Source: a virus. Taken from it: a stretch of DNA of 36,802 bases. The notes under the pieces are model-generated. The model searched no databases, was not told where the DNA came from, and saw nothing but the letters and a program-made list of their open reading frames with translations. The stretch is taken from IMG/VR virus record IMGVR_UViG_3300010399_000061, positions 1-36,802 of that record. One strand, 5' to 3'. The position numbers and the translations under genes are program-made. Positions 13,387-19,099 of this stretch are shown here, one piece after another (position 1 is the stretch's first letter; each line of letters starts with the position of its first letter).

Positions 13387-14013
13387 ATGGGTTATGTAAT
13401 AAATATAGAAATTAATGGCTATGAATTTAAATTTGGATACCTTGGGTATCCTTATGGTGGACTAGGGGTTTACATAGACTTTGATAATGAAAAGATAAAA
13501 CGCGATATTTCTTTAAAATCTGATGATTTACTCGAGGCAATAAAGGAATTATTTCATTGCAGCGCTGAACTTGATGCGCTTTACACCATAACAAATTTTG
13601 AAATGCATGAATTACAGGGTAGGGGTTGGGAAGCCCTTACACAATATAATTCTTTTAATACTTTGGAAAGATACAAACAAAAGGCATTAATTGTTTTAAA
13701 TAGCAAAATAGCTGATGCTGAACAATTGGCAACAGCAAGCACTATTATATCCATATTGGAAGGGAATTATATTTTTCCACCTCCTGTCGAAAAAACGCCT
13801 GAACAAAAAGCCAAAATAGCATTTGATAAAAATAAAAACAGATTGAAACTTAAATTAACTGTAAAGCTGGGTTATTTTTGCGATAATTGTGCAACTAACA
13901 AAGAAAACAGTTTATGCCTTGTACAGAAAACAAAGGATCCATTTAATTATGATTTGGAAAATCTGACTTTGCGTTGCAGAGGTTGTATAAATAAATTGAA
14001 ACCGAAACAATAG
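13387..14013 (+). CDS. protein with C-terminal degenerate HNH-like zinc domain
   Basis: 208 residues. The N-terminal 70 residues form an unknown beta-rich domain (GYVINIEINGYEFKFGYLGY...VYIDFDNEKIKRDI). The C terminus, about 150-208, has KLGYFCDNCATNKENSLCLV, then DLENLTLRCRGCINK. It has the spacing of an HNH endonuclease (CxxC ... N-L ... CxxC), but the histidine expected in the LxLVQKTKD box is missing, so nuclease activity is unlikely. It may be a decayed or repurposed homing-type protein. Start ATG 13387 follows AAAGGAG. Confidence 0.6.
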   Translation: MGYVINIEINGYEFKFGYLGYPYGGLGVYIDFDNEKIKRDISLKSDDLLEAIKELFHCSAELDALYTITNFEMHELQGRGWEALTQYNSFNTLERYKQKALIVLNSKIADAEQLATASTIISILEGNYIFPPPVEKTPEQKAKIAFDKNKNRLKLKLTVKLGYFCDNCATNKENSLCLVQKTKDPFNYDLENLTLRCRGCINKLKPKQ

Positions 14014-14019
14014 AAGTTT

Positions 14020-14083
14020 AGGGCATCCCGCCCTTAGCCTATTTGTTAGCGCAAATAGGTACATCCCTTGGTCACACCGACCA
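14020..14083 (+). ncRNA. three-hairpin leader of the replication gene
   Basis: Three stems occur in a row: AGGGC/GCCCT (14020-14034), CCTATTTG/CAAATAGG (14038-14059, eight perfect pairs, six-base loop) and TGGTC/GACCA (14069-14083). They fill the gap between the upstream stop and the ribosome site of the O-like gene. No U-run follows, so termination is unlikely. A leader controlling replication-protein synthesis, or an antitermination site, is possible. Confidence 0.42.
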
Positions 14084-14102
14084 TTAACGGAGAAATTATA
14101 TC

Positions 14103-15140
14103 ATGTCTGTTAAACAAATACACATTGAAAAATACGATTTTGCAGAATTTGAAAAAGAAAACAAACCTTATGCAATGATTTTAACGGATGTTATCCAGCG
14201 TATCCCTTCACACAGAATGCGAGAAGCATTCCTCTGGATTTTTCTTGAAAGCCTCCCTCCGACCTGGAAGGTGAACAAACAACACATCATGCACCATTTC
14301 GGAATTTCTGACAGAACCTATGAGCGGTTTATGTCATATCTTAACACCGTCAAGCTAATTGAATATCGACAAAACCGATGCGAATCAGGAGCATTTGGAA
14401 CAGGTACGCTGGTAGTCCTGAACGGAACAAACTTCAGTCCTGATGCGGAATGTAACGGTACCGTCAAAATTGGCGATTCGGTTATGAACAAGAAAAAAAC
14501 AAAAGTTATCCACATTTCTGAAGCTCACCGAGACGCCAAATTTGGCGATTCGGTTAAACCTTCTATAACCCGCGCCAGCAAAGGCCCGCAGACGATTTCA
14601 CCGAACCGCCAAAAAACCGAACCTCGGTTCCATGACGCACATATAAATACAACAATAAAAAACAATAAAGAAAAGAAGAAAACAAACAAGGAGCCTGTTT
14701 CTGTTTTCGCTGACGCTGATTCTGTTAAAACCCATTTAAACCTTGTTATTGCTAACCGGGGTTTGTTTGTTGAAGACGAGATAATTGACGAGATTGTTTT
14801 TTACGTTGGTTCAGAACGGGCTTACGATGCGGTAGTGAAGAAAATTAACATTGCTCTTAAGCTAGTCCGGGAAGGCCGATGGAATACGCCTCAAAATTAC
14901 AAAGGCATATCCAGCCAGTCAATTAGGGAAAAAGACGAAAAGGAACAAATAGCAAAACGGGAGCTTTACAGGCAGGAGGCCAGGGCATATCAGAATATTT
15001 CGAAAGTCGTGAGCAGGGGTGGTTCACCACGAAAGCTATCAGAAATGCTTCAACAATACAGGGATGGATTGAATGCGCAGCAAAAAGGAATGCCAGAAGA
15101 TGCTGTTTCAAATCGGGATCCGGCTCGGCGTATCGCCTAA
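14103..15140 (+). CDS. replication initiator, lambda O-like with winged-helix N terminus
   Basis: 345 residues. Residues 20-95 (PYAMILTDVIQRIPSHRMRE...WKVNKQHIMHHFGISDRTYERFM...LNTVKLIEYRQN) form the helix-turn-helix/winged-helix domain of phage replication O-type proteins. A low-complexity, Lys/Asn/Thr-rich linker (about 115-200) follows, and the C terminus is helical and charged, the part that in lambda O contacts the helicase loader. The linker DNA carries repeated TTGGCGATTCGGTTA boxes and then an A-rich stretch, so the origin is probably inside the gene. No helicase loader (P or DnaC) was recognised downstream. The protein likely recruits the host replisome. Confidence 0.75.
   Translation: MSVKQIHIEKYDFAEFEKENKPYAMILTDVIQRIPSHRMREAFLWIFLESLPPTWKVNKQHIMHHFGISDRTYERFMSYLNTVKLIEYRQNRCESGAFGTGTLVVLNGTNFSPDAECNGTVKIGDSVMNKKKTKVIHISEAHRDAKFGDSVKPSITRASKGPQTISPNRQKTEPRFHDAHINTTIKNNKEKKKTNKEPVSVFADADSVKTHLNLVIANRGLFVEDEIIDEIVFYVGSERAYDAVVKKINIALKLVREGRWNTPQNYKGISSQSIREKDEKEQIAKRELYRQEARAYQNISKVVSRGGSPRKLSEMLQQYRDGLNAQQKGMPEDAVSNRDPARRIA
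14455..14700. other. candidate replication origin (iterons plus A-rich tract)
   Basis: Two identical 15-bp direct repeats TTGGCGATTCGGTTA lie at 14470-14484 and 14542-14556, 72 bp apart. An inverted near-copy ACCGAACCGCCAA lies at 14600-14612 (12 of 13 bases). Palindromes ACGGTACCGT (14455-14464), CGCCAAATTTGGCG (14534-14547) and AACCGA-acc-TCGGTT (14615-14629) occur in the same stretch. From about 14636 to 14700 the top strand is almost pure A with few C or T. Iterons followed by an AT-rich tract inside an initiator gene is the lambda ori layout. Confidence 0.6.
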
Positions 15141-15303
15141 CCTGATTTCCAACAGACTCTTGAGTGCAGACGATAAAAACGATATGTTAAACGGCGTTTT
15201 GAAAGTCGATGAACTGGAAGCTCACGTCAGGGTTTGGCGAGACTCAGGATTGCCGGATTACAAAAACGCAACTGGAACGCTCTACAAGCCTTCCAAGGTA
15301 TAA
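15073..15303 (+). CDS. hypothetical 76-residue protein overlapping the O-like gene
   Basis: Overlaps the last 68 bases of the O-like gene in another frame. A start at 15073 (after GGGATGG) and one at 15100 (after AAAGGA, MLFQIGIRLGVSPNLIS) are both plausible. The segment IGIRLGVSPNLISNRLLSAD could be a helix-turn-helix; the rest (LKVDELEAHVRVWRDSGLPDY) is helical. It holds the position of a helicase loader but is far too short. Function is unknown. Confidence 0.55.
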   Translation: MRSKKECQKMLFQIGIRLGVSPNLISNRLLSADDKNDMLNGVLKVDELEAHVRVWRDSGLPDYKNATGTLYKPSKV

Positions 15304-15389
15304 CCCGCCACAATGGTATTAATTTTTGGAGATCGTGGCATAGGCAGCAAATTTACCCCATAGGATGGGATTTTTAAAAAGGATTTGAG

Positions 15390-15587
15390 ATGCAGCAAGG
15401 GATTGTGAAGTGGTTTGACGACCAGCGTGGTTTTGGATTTATCAAAGCTGAGGACAAGGAATATTTCGTGCACTACAAGGGCATTTCGGGTACGGGATTC
15501 AAGACCCTCAAAGAAGGGGACCAGGTCCGGTTTGAAACCGAAAAATCCCCCAAAGGGTTGACAGCGGTGAACGTTCAGATTCTCTGA
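15390..15587 (+). CDS. cold-shock domain protein (CspA-like)
   Basis: 65 residues, full length for the family. MQQGIVKWFDDQRGFGFIK contains the RNP1-type GFGFI, YFVHY is RNP2, and GDQVRFETE...GLTAVNV closes the five-stranded OB fold. One or two Csp positions differ (VHYKGI in place of VHFSAI). It binds single-stranded nucleic acid and can melt RNA structure, which may matter in a phage with several folded leaders (inference). It follows AAAAAGGA and is the last rightward gene before the opposing cluster. Confidence 0.88.
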   Translation: MQQGIVKWFDDQRGFGFIKAEDKEYFVHYKGISGTGFKTLKEGDQVRFETEKSPKGLTAVNVQIL

Positions 15588-15593
15588 CGACCA

Positions 15594-15782
15594 TCATTCG
15601 TACAGCAAGCGCTCGATTTCATCACGCATATAGATTTCCAAATGCCTGATGTCGGCTATCATTCTTTCGACATCTTTTCCGGACTCGAGAATTAATCTCA
15701 GCCCCATATGAAACTTGCCCAGTAAAAAAGTGCCTTTCAGATGCTGCGCACGGTTATATTCTTTCAGTTCCTCATCATCCAT
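15594..15782 (-). CDS. hypothetical 62-residue protein
   Basis: The start is set at ATG 15782 (MDDEELKEYNRAQHLKGTFL), six bases after GAGAGG; an ATG two codons earlier has no spacing to that site. The protein is helical, with FLLGKFHMGLRLILESGKD in the centre, and shows no recognised motif. It is the last gene of the second leftward cluster and ends seven bases from the cold-shock gene stop. Confidence 0.55.
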   Translation of the reverse strand: MDDEELKEYNRAQHLKGTFLLGKFHMGLRLILESGKDVERMIADIRHLEIYMRDEIERLLYE

Positions 15783-15784
15783 TT

Positions 15785-15910
15785 TCATCCTCTCTTTTGA
15801 CCACAACACACACACGTGTCATGCGGCCCGGGAGTATACAATTGTTTGTGGAAACTGTATTGCATCATGAACTTATGCCCCTTAATTAAACATTTTACGC
15901 GCTTCAACAT
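15785..15910 (-). CDS. 41-residue zinc-ribbon-like protein
   Basis: A 41-codon ORF with GGAG eight bases before its ATG. It starts MLKRVKCLIKGHKFMMQYSF and ends PHDTCVCCGQKRG. The plan, C-L-x2-GHK near the start and CxxCG at the end, is the one seen in short phage proteins of the DUF1660/zinc-ribbon kind: one Cys/His pair and one Cys pair bind zinc. It overlaps the next gene's start region (TGA then ATG at 15782), supporting coupled translation. Function is unknown. Confidence 0.6.
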   Translation of the reverse strand: MLKRVKCLIKGHKFMMQYSFHKQLYTPGPHDTCVCCGQKRG

Positions 15911-15921
15911 GTCCTTGTCTC

Positions 15922-16140
15922 CTATCTGCAGTCTAAGAATTCCGGATCATCCGGCCCGTTCATCAATTGTTGTATGTGTGTAATGGCAGCATAGCGGGCC
16001 TCTTGCTCCGTTTCAAACCATTCGGCAGCCTCTATATAGTCGCCGTAATATTCCTTGTGCCACTCCGAAAATATGGTGTATACCCATCCTTCCGGTTGCT
16101 TTTTTACCTCAAAATCGTTGCTGTCATAATTTTCTTTCAT
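15922..16140 (-). CDS. hypothetical 72-residue protein
   Basis: Starts MKENYDSNDFEVKKQPEGWV and is rich in aromatic and acidic residues (YTIFSEWHKEYYGDYIEAAEWF). The plan EGWVYTIFSxW...FxTEQEARxAAI resembles small phage beta-alpha proteins of unknown function. The start overlaps the upstream stop by ATGA at 16137-16140. Confidence 0.6.
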   Translation of the reverse strand: MKENYDSNDFEVKKQPEGWVYTIFSEWHKEYYGDYIEAAEWFETEQEARYAAITHIQQLMNGPDDPEFLDCR

Positions 16141-16367
16141 CCCAATTTTTCCTTGTTGTTAATCCGTTCATATGTTCTGAGATACCGCTTGCAAAAGTCT
16201 GCCAAACCCTCTGCCGCGCATTTATTCAAACCTGTTTCCTCGAACACTTCGCCCTCTTCGTTCTCAATTTCAAGATTCAATCCTGTTGTACTGTTTTCCG
16301 ATAGCCATACGTCATGGTCACATCCTGCCAAATCGTAAAGCGTTATTTCCTGTAATGACTTTTTCAT
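16137..16367 (-). CDS. hypothetical 76-residue acidic protein
   Basis: Starts MKKSLQEITLYDLAGCDHDV. It has two Cys residues, a central acidic stretch (EIENEEGEVFEETG) and a C-terminal helix GLADFCKRYLRTYERI. No motif is recognised. It is coupled to the 58-residue gene upstream by ATGA at 16364-16367. Confidence 0.58.
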   Translation of the reverse strand: MKKSLQEITLYDLAGCDHDVWLSENSTTGLNLEIENEEGEVFEETGLNKCAAEGLADFCKRYLRTYERINNKEKLG

Positions 16368-16540
16368 TTTGAAAATCCTTTTTCATACGACTTCAATGTC
16401 TTTTGTATTTCTATCACAATTTGCCTGCTGAATGGCAGCCCGTTAATTCGGCAATAGTCCTCAATCAGCAACGCCTCATGTTCCAGCTTTCTTATGCTTA
16501 TCAGCATTTGTATCAGTTTAGAATTTTCTATTTCGTTCAT
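16364..16540 (-). CDS. 58-residue helical protein
   Basis: A 58-codon ORF running from ATG 16540 (MNEIENSKLIQMLISIRKLE) to a TGA that overlaps the next start. GAGG lies eight bases upstream of the ATG. It is helical, with one Cys and no membrane segment. Without it there would be an otherwise empty 198-base gap in a tightly packed cluster, which supports the call. No family is recognised. Confidence 0.6.
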   Translation of the reverse strand: MNEIENSKLIQMLISIRKLEHEALLIEDYCRINGLPFSRQIVIEIQKTLKSYEKGFSK

Positions 16541-16565
16541 GACTCATCCTCATGTTGTTTAAATA

Positions 16566-16790
16566 TTATTTAAGCCAGTTTTTGTCTATAAAAACGCTGA
16601 TAAGAGCAGTTTCAAAAGAATCTTTTTCTTCCTGACACATATCATTAACCCGTTTTATTGATGTTTTTATCCAGTTCAATGTTTTGCAATACATTTGATT
16701 TGCATCAAAATTGTCAGCGCCTTTGATTGCTTCTTTTACTTTTGGAAACAAATTGATCGCATGGTCATTAAAACTTTGTTGTATGCTCAT
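16566..16790 (-). CDS. first gene of second leftward cluster, unknown function
   Basis: 74 residues starting MSIQQSFNDHAINLFPKVKE, helical, with two Cys residues and a C-terminal VFIDKNWLK. A GAGGATGAGAAA site precedes the ATG. The promoter at 16823-16851 and two operators lie just upstream, so this cluster should be expressed early and repressed with the main leftward operon. Confidence 0.6.
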   Translation of the reverse strand: MSIQQSFNDHAINLFPKVKEAIKGADNFDANQMYCKTLNWIKTSIKRVNDMCQEEKDSFETALISVFIDKNWLK

Positions 16791-16822
16791 TTTCTCATCC
16801 TCGCTAGTTAGTTGATGAAAGT

Positions 16823-16851
16823 ATTATGGCATGACTTATCATATATGGCAA
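16823..16851 (-). promoter_or_regulatory. promoter of second leftward cluster
   Basis: On the minus strand TTGCCA (16851-16846), 17-base spacer, CATAAT (16828-16823). The geometry copies the leftward promoter at 11258-11286, with the -35 box formed by the TATGGCAA half of an operator. Confidence 0.65.
16825..16843. promoter_or_regulatory. operator copy 4
   Basis: TATGGCA-TGACT-TATCATA, covering the spacer and part of the -10 box of the promoter at 16823-16851. It matches TATGGYA-N5-TRYCRTA at every defined position and directly abuts copy 3, with centres 19 bp apart. Confidence 0.62.
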
Positions 16852-16862
16852 GTATTACCATA
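16844..16862. promoter_or_regulatory. operator copy 3
   Basis: TATGGCA-AGTAT-TACCATA, the best interrupted palindrome of the set with a single unpaired position between arms. It covers the -35 box of the leftward promoter. Together with copy 4 it forms a tandem site matching the pair at 11262-11297. Confidence 0.65.
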
Positions 16863-16942
16863 AAATAATTATCAACTTATTTTGCTGGTAACAAATACTG
16901 TGTTATTGTTTAACCAATTAGATTAAACAGGGAGTGTTTAAA

Positions 16943-17131
16943 ATGGCTGATATGCAAGGTGGTGTAAAGGACTACACGGAAGAAAAGGAATACACGCATT
17001 ACAACGGTGTGCCTTCTATGTATGGTCGTTTGGTTGACGAACAATGTCGTGAGCAGTCCAAATATTGCTGGCCAGGTGAAGCTGGTGGTGGCATGAAAGG
17101 TGAGAAAAGAAATGAGCAAACTGGTCCATAA
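16943..17131 (+). CDS. hypothetical 62-residue protein upstream of terminase
   Basis: Starts MADMQGGVKDYTEEKEYTHY at ATG 16943, eleven bases after GGGAG; a start three codons earlier is also possible. It is polar with Gly-rich and charged segments (GEAGGGMKGEKRN) and two Cys. It is the first rightward gene of the packaging block. No family is recognised. Confidence 0.58.
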   Translation: MADMQGGVKDYTEEKEYTHYNGVPSMYGRLVDEQCREQSKYCWPGEAGGGMKGEKRNEQTGP

Positions 17132-17155
17132 AGTCAGACACTAAAAGGATTTGCG

Positions 17156-17515
17156 ATGGGTACGCCCAATAAATACCGTCCTGAAATGTGCAAAATTGCA
17201 ACAGAGGTTCTTGCCAATGGTGAGAGCCTCGCAGCAGTTTGTGCTGAACTGGAAGTAACCAGATCCACTCTATACGAATGGCGCGATAACCATCCTGAAT
17301 TTGCTGAGGCTTTGTCTATCGGATTATTGAAAGCTCAAAGAGACTGGGAAAAAATCGGCAAAGACGGTGTCATGGGTGAAATAGAGAAATTTGGTGGAAC
17401 TGCATGGATCTTCACCATGAAAAACCGCTTTCGTGATGACTATGCAGAGGACAAAGACAAGAACGCAGGAGCTGCAAGTATTGTCGAGCAAATTATTAAC
17501 AAGCTCGTAGAATAG
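17156..17515 (+). CDS. terminase small subunit
   Basis: 119 residues. The N-terminal segment NKYRPEMCKIATEVLANGES, followed by LAAVCAELEVTRSTLYEWRDNHPEF, is the helix-turn-helix used by many phage small terminases to recognise the packaging site. The middle (GTAWIFTMKNRFRDDYAEDK) is the usual oligomerisation region, and the C-terminal helix would contact the large subunit. Packaging proteins select viral DNA and start headful filling in P22-like phages. An AAAAGGA site precedes the start. The large subunit follows after 28 bases, confirming the assignment. Confidence 0.88.
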   Translation: MGTPNKYRPEMCKIATEVLANGESLAAVCAELEVTRSTLYEWRDNHPEFAEALSIGLLKAQRDWEKIGKDGVMGEIEKFGGTAWIFTMKNRFRDDYAEDKDKNAGAASIVEQIINKLVE

Positions 17516-17543
17516 TAGTTAAATAGTACGTAACAAGGATGTT

Positions 17544-19073
17544 ATGACTGACGAAAAACTGATACGCGTTATCAATTCCCTTCCCCTATTCGCCAAAAAC
17601 TTTCTCAAAATACGTACAAAATCAGGTCGAATCGAACCTTTCATTCTCAATAGGGCTCAAATCTATCTGCACGAACGCCTTGAAGACCAAAAGAAAGCAA
17701 CCGGAAAGGTTCGCGCATTAATCCTAAAAGGCCGTCAACAGGGATGTTCCACGTACGTACAAGCCCGTGACTTTCATATTGTTGGCACGACGAAGGGCAA
17801 GAAAGCATTCATCTTGACCCATGAAGCAGAAGCCACGAAAAACCTGTTTGACATGACCAAGCGATACAATGACGACTTACCGCCCGGATTGCTGCCAAAG
17901 CCCGATACATCAAGCGCCAAAGAGCTCAATTTCAGAAGTCTCAACTCTGGCTATGCCGTTGGAACTGCCGGTAACAAATCAGTGGGTCGCTCACAAACTA
18001 TCCAGATATTCCATGGCTCGGAGGTGGGTTACTGGCCTAACGCTGAAGAGCATGCCAAAGGGATATTGCAGGCAGTCCCGAATGAAGCGGGTACTGAAAT
18101 CATACTGGAATCCACGGCCAACGGTATCGGTAACTATTTTTACAATATGTGGATGGCGGCAATTACCGGCAAGTCAGAGTTTCAGGCAATTTTTATCCCA
18201 TGGTACTGGCAGGATGAATACGCGCTACCCATTGACGAAGGCAAACCCTTTTCATTAAGTGAAGAAGAGCAGGAATATCTGGCTGAACATGAAGCCGATG
18301 GACTTACAAAAGAAAATCTTGAATGGCGCAGGCGCAAACTCATGGAGTTCAGCAACGACCATGAAAGTGCGCGTGAGTTATTTAACGTCGAATATCCCTT
18401 TACCGCGCTGGATGCTTTCCGAAACCCGGTACAGGACCGCTTCATCAAGGCCACACCTGTTAACCGGGCACGCAAAATTATCGTTGAAAGCAAATCACCT
18501 CTGGTTATTGGCGTTGACCCGGCTATCACAGACCATGACAGGACGGCCATTATAAGGCGCAAGGGACGACTGTCTTATAACCTTGAAACCCATTATAATC
18601 TGAACACAATGGAAATTGTTGGTGCTATAAGACGCATCATTGACCGCGAGCACCCGGCAAAAGTTTGTATAGATTGTATTGGCATAGGGGCCGGGATTGT
18701 TGATAGACTACTCGAAATAGGTTATGAATGCGTAGAAGGTGTAAATGTTGCGCGTACTGCAAATAATCGTGACAAGTTTAGAAACCTGCGTGCGGAATTG
18801 TGGCATGATATGAAAGAATGGCTATCACAGGAAATGCCGGTGCAGATTCCTGATAGCGACGAATTAATGGGGGATTTGACATCTCTTGGATACAAGTTTG
18901 ACAGTAGTGGACGCTTGCTTATCGAGTCAAAGGATGACTTGAGGAAGCGGGGCATGAAGTCTCCTGATACCGCTGATGCGTTGGCATTAACGTTTTATGT
19001 TGGTGATTACCTGTCAGGCGGCGGATATACGCCGAACTATATGCCTGAAGAGGCAGCAGGAATGTTTACCTAG
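17544..19073 (+). CDS. terminase large subunit
   Basis: 509 residues. The ATPase domain has a Walker A-type loop LKGRQQGCST (61-70), a Walker B region QIFHGSEVGYW (154-164, catalytic Glu160) and the coupling motif LESTANG (189-194). The nuclease domain has the three acidic positions of an RNase-H fold: GVDPA (Asp325), CIDCIG (Asp377) and SPDTADAL (Asp475/Asp478). The enzyme pumps DNA into the prohead through the portal and makes the headful cut. Length and motifs are complete. The pac site is often within or near the small-subunit gene, but none can be identified here by eye. Confidence 0.95.
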   Translation: MTDEKLIRVINSLPLFAKNFLKIRTKSGRIEPFILNRAQIYLHERLEDQKKATGKVRALILKGRQQGCSTYVQARDFHIVGTTKGKKAFILTHEAEATKNLFDMTKRYNDDLPPGLLPKPDTSSAKELNFRSLNSGYAVGTAGNKSVGRSQTIQIFHGSEVGYWPNAEEHAKGILQAVPNEAGTEIILESTANGIGNYFYNMWMAAITGKSEFQAIFIPWYWQDEYALPIDEGKPFSLSEEEQEYLAEHEADGLTKENLEWRRRKLMEFSNDHESARELFNVEYPFTALDAFRNPVQDRFIKATPVNRARKIIVESKSPLVIGVDPAITDHDRTAIIRRKGRLSYNLETHYNLNTMEIVGAIRRIIDREHPAKVCIDCIGIGAGIVDRLLEIGYECVEGVNVARTANNRDKFRNLRAELWHDMKEWLSQEMPVQIPDSDELMGDLTSLGYKFDSSGRLLIESKDDLRKRGMKSPDTADALALTFYVGDYLSGGGYTPNYMPEEAAGMFT

Positions 19074-19099
19074 GGATTGGTTTACAAAAAGGACTTGAT

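Noticed and set aside
14466-14560. Repeats interpreted only as a duplicated peptide (GDSV)
   Set aside because: The two direct copies encode a similar peptide, but an inverted near-copy and palindromes of the same DNA sequence nearby are not explained at protein level.
17869-18258. Overlapping plus-strand ORF within the large terminase
   Set aside because: No ribosome site and a composition typical of an out-of-frame reading; the terminase frame has all its motifs.
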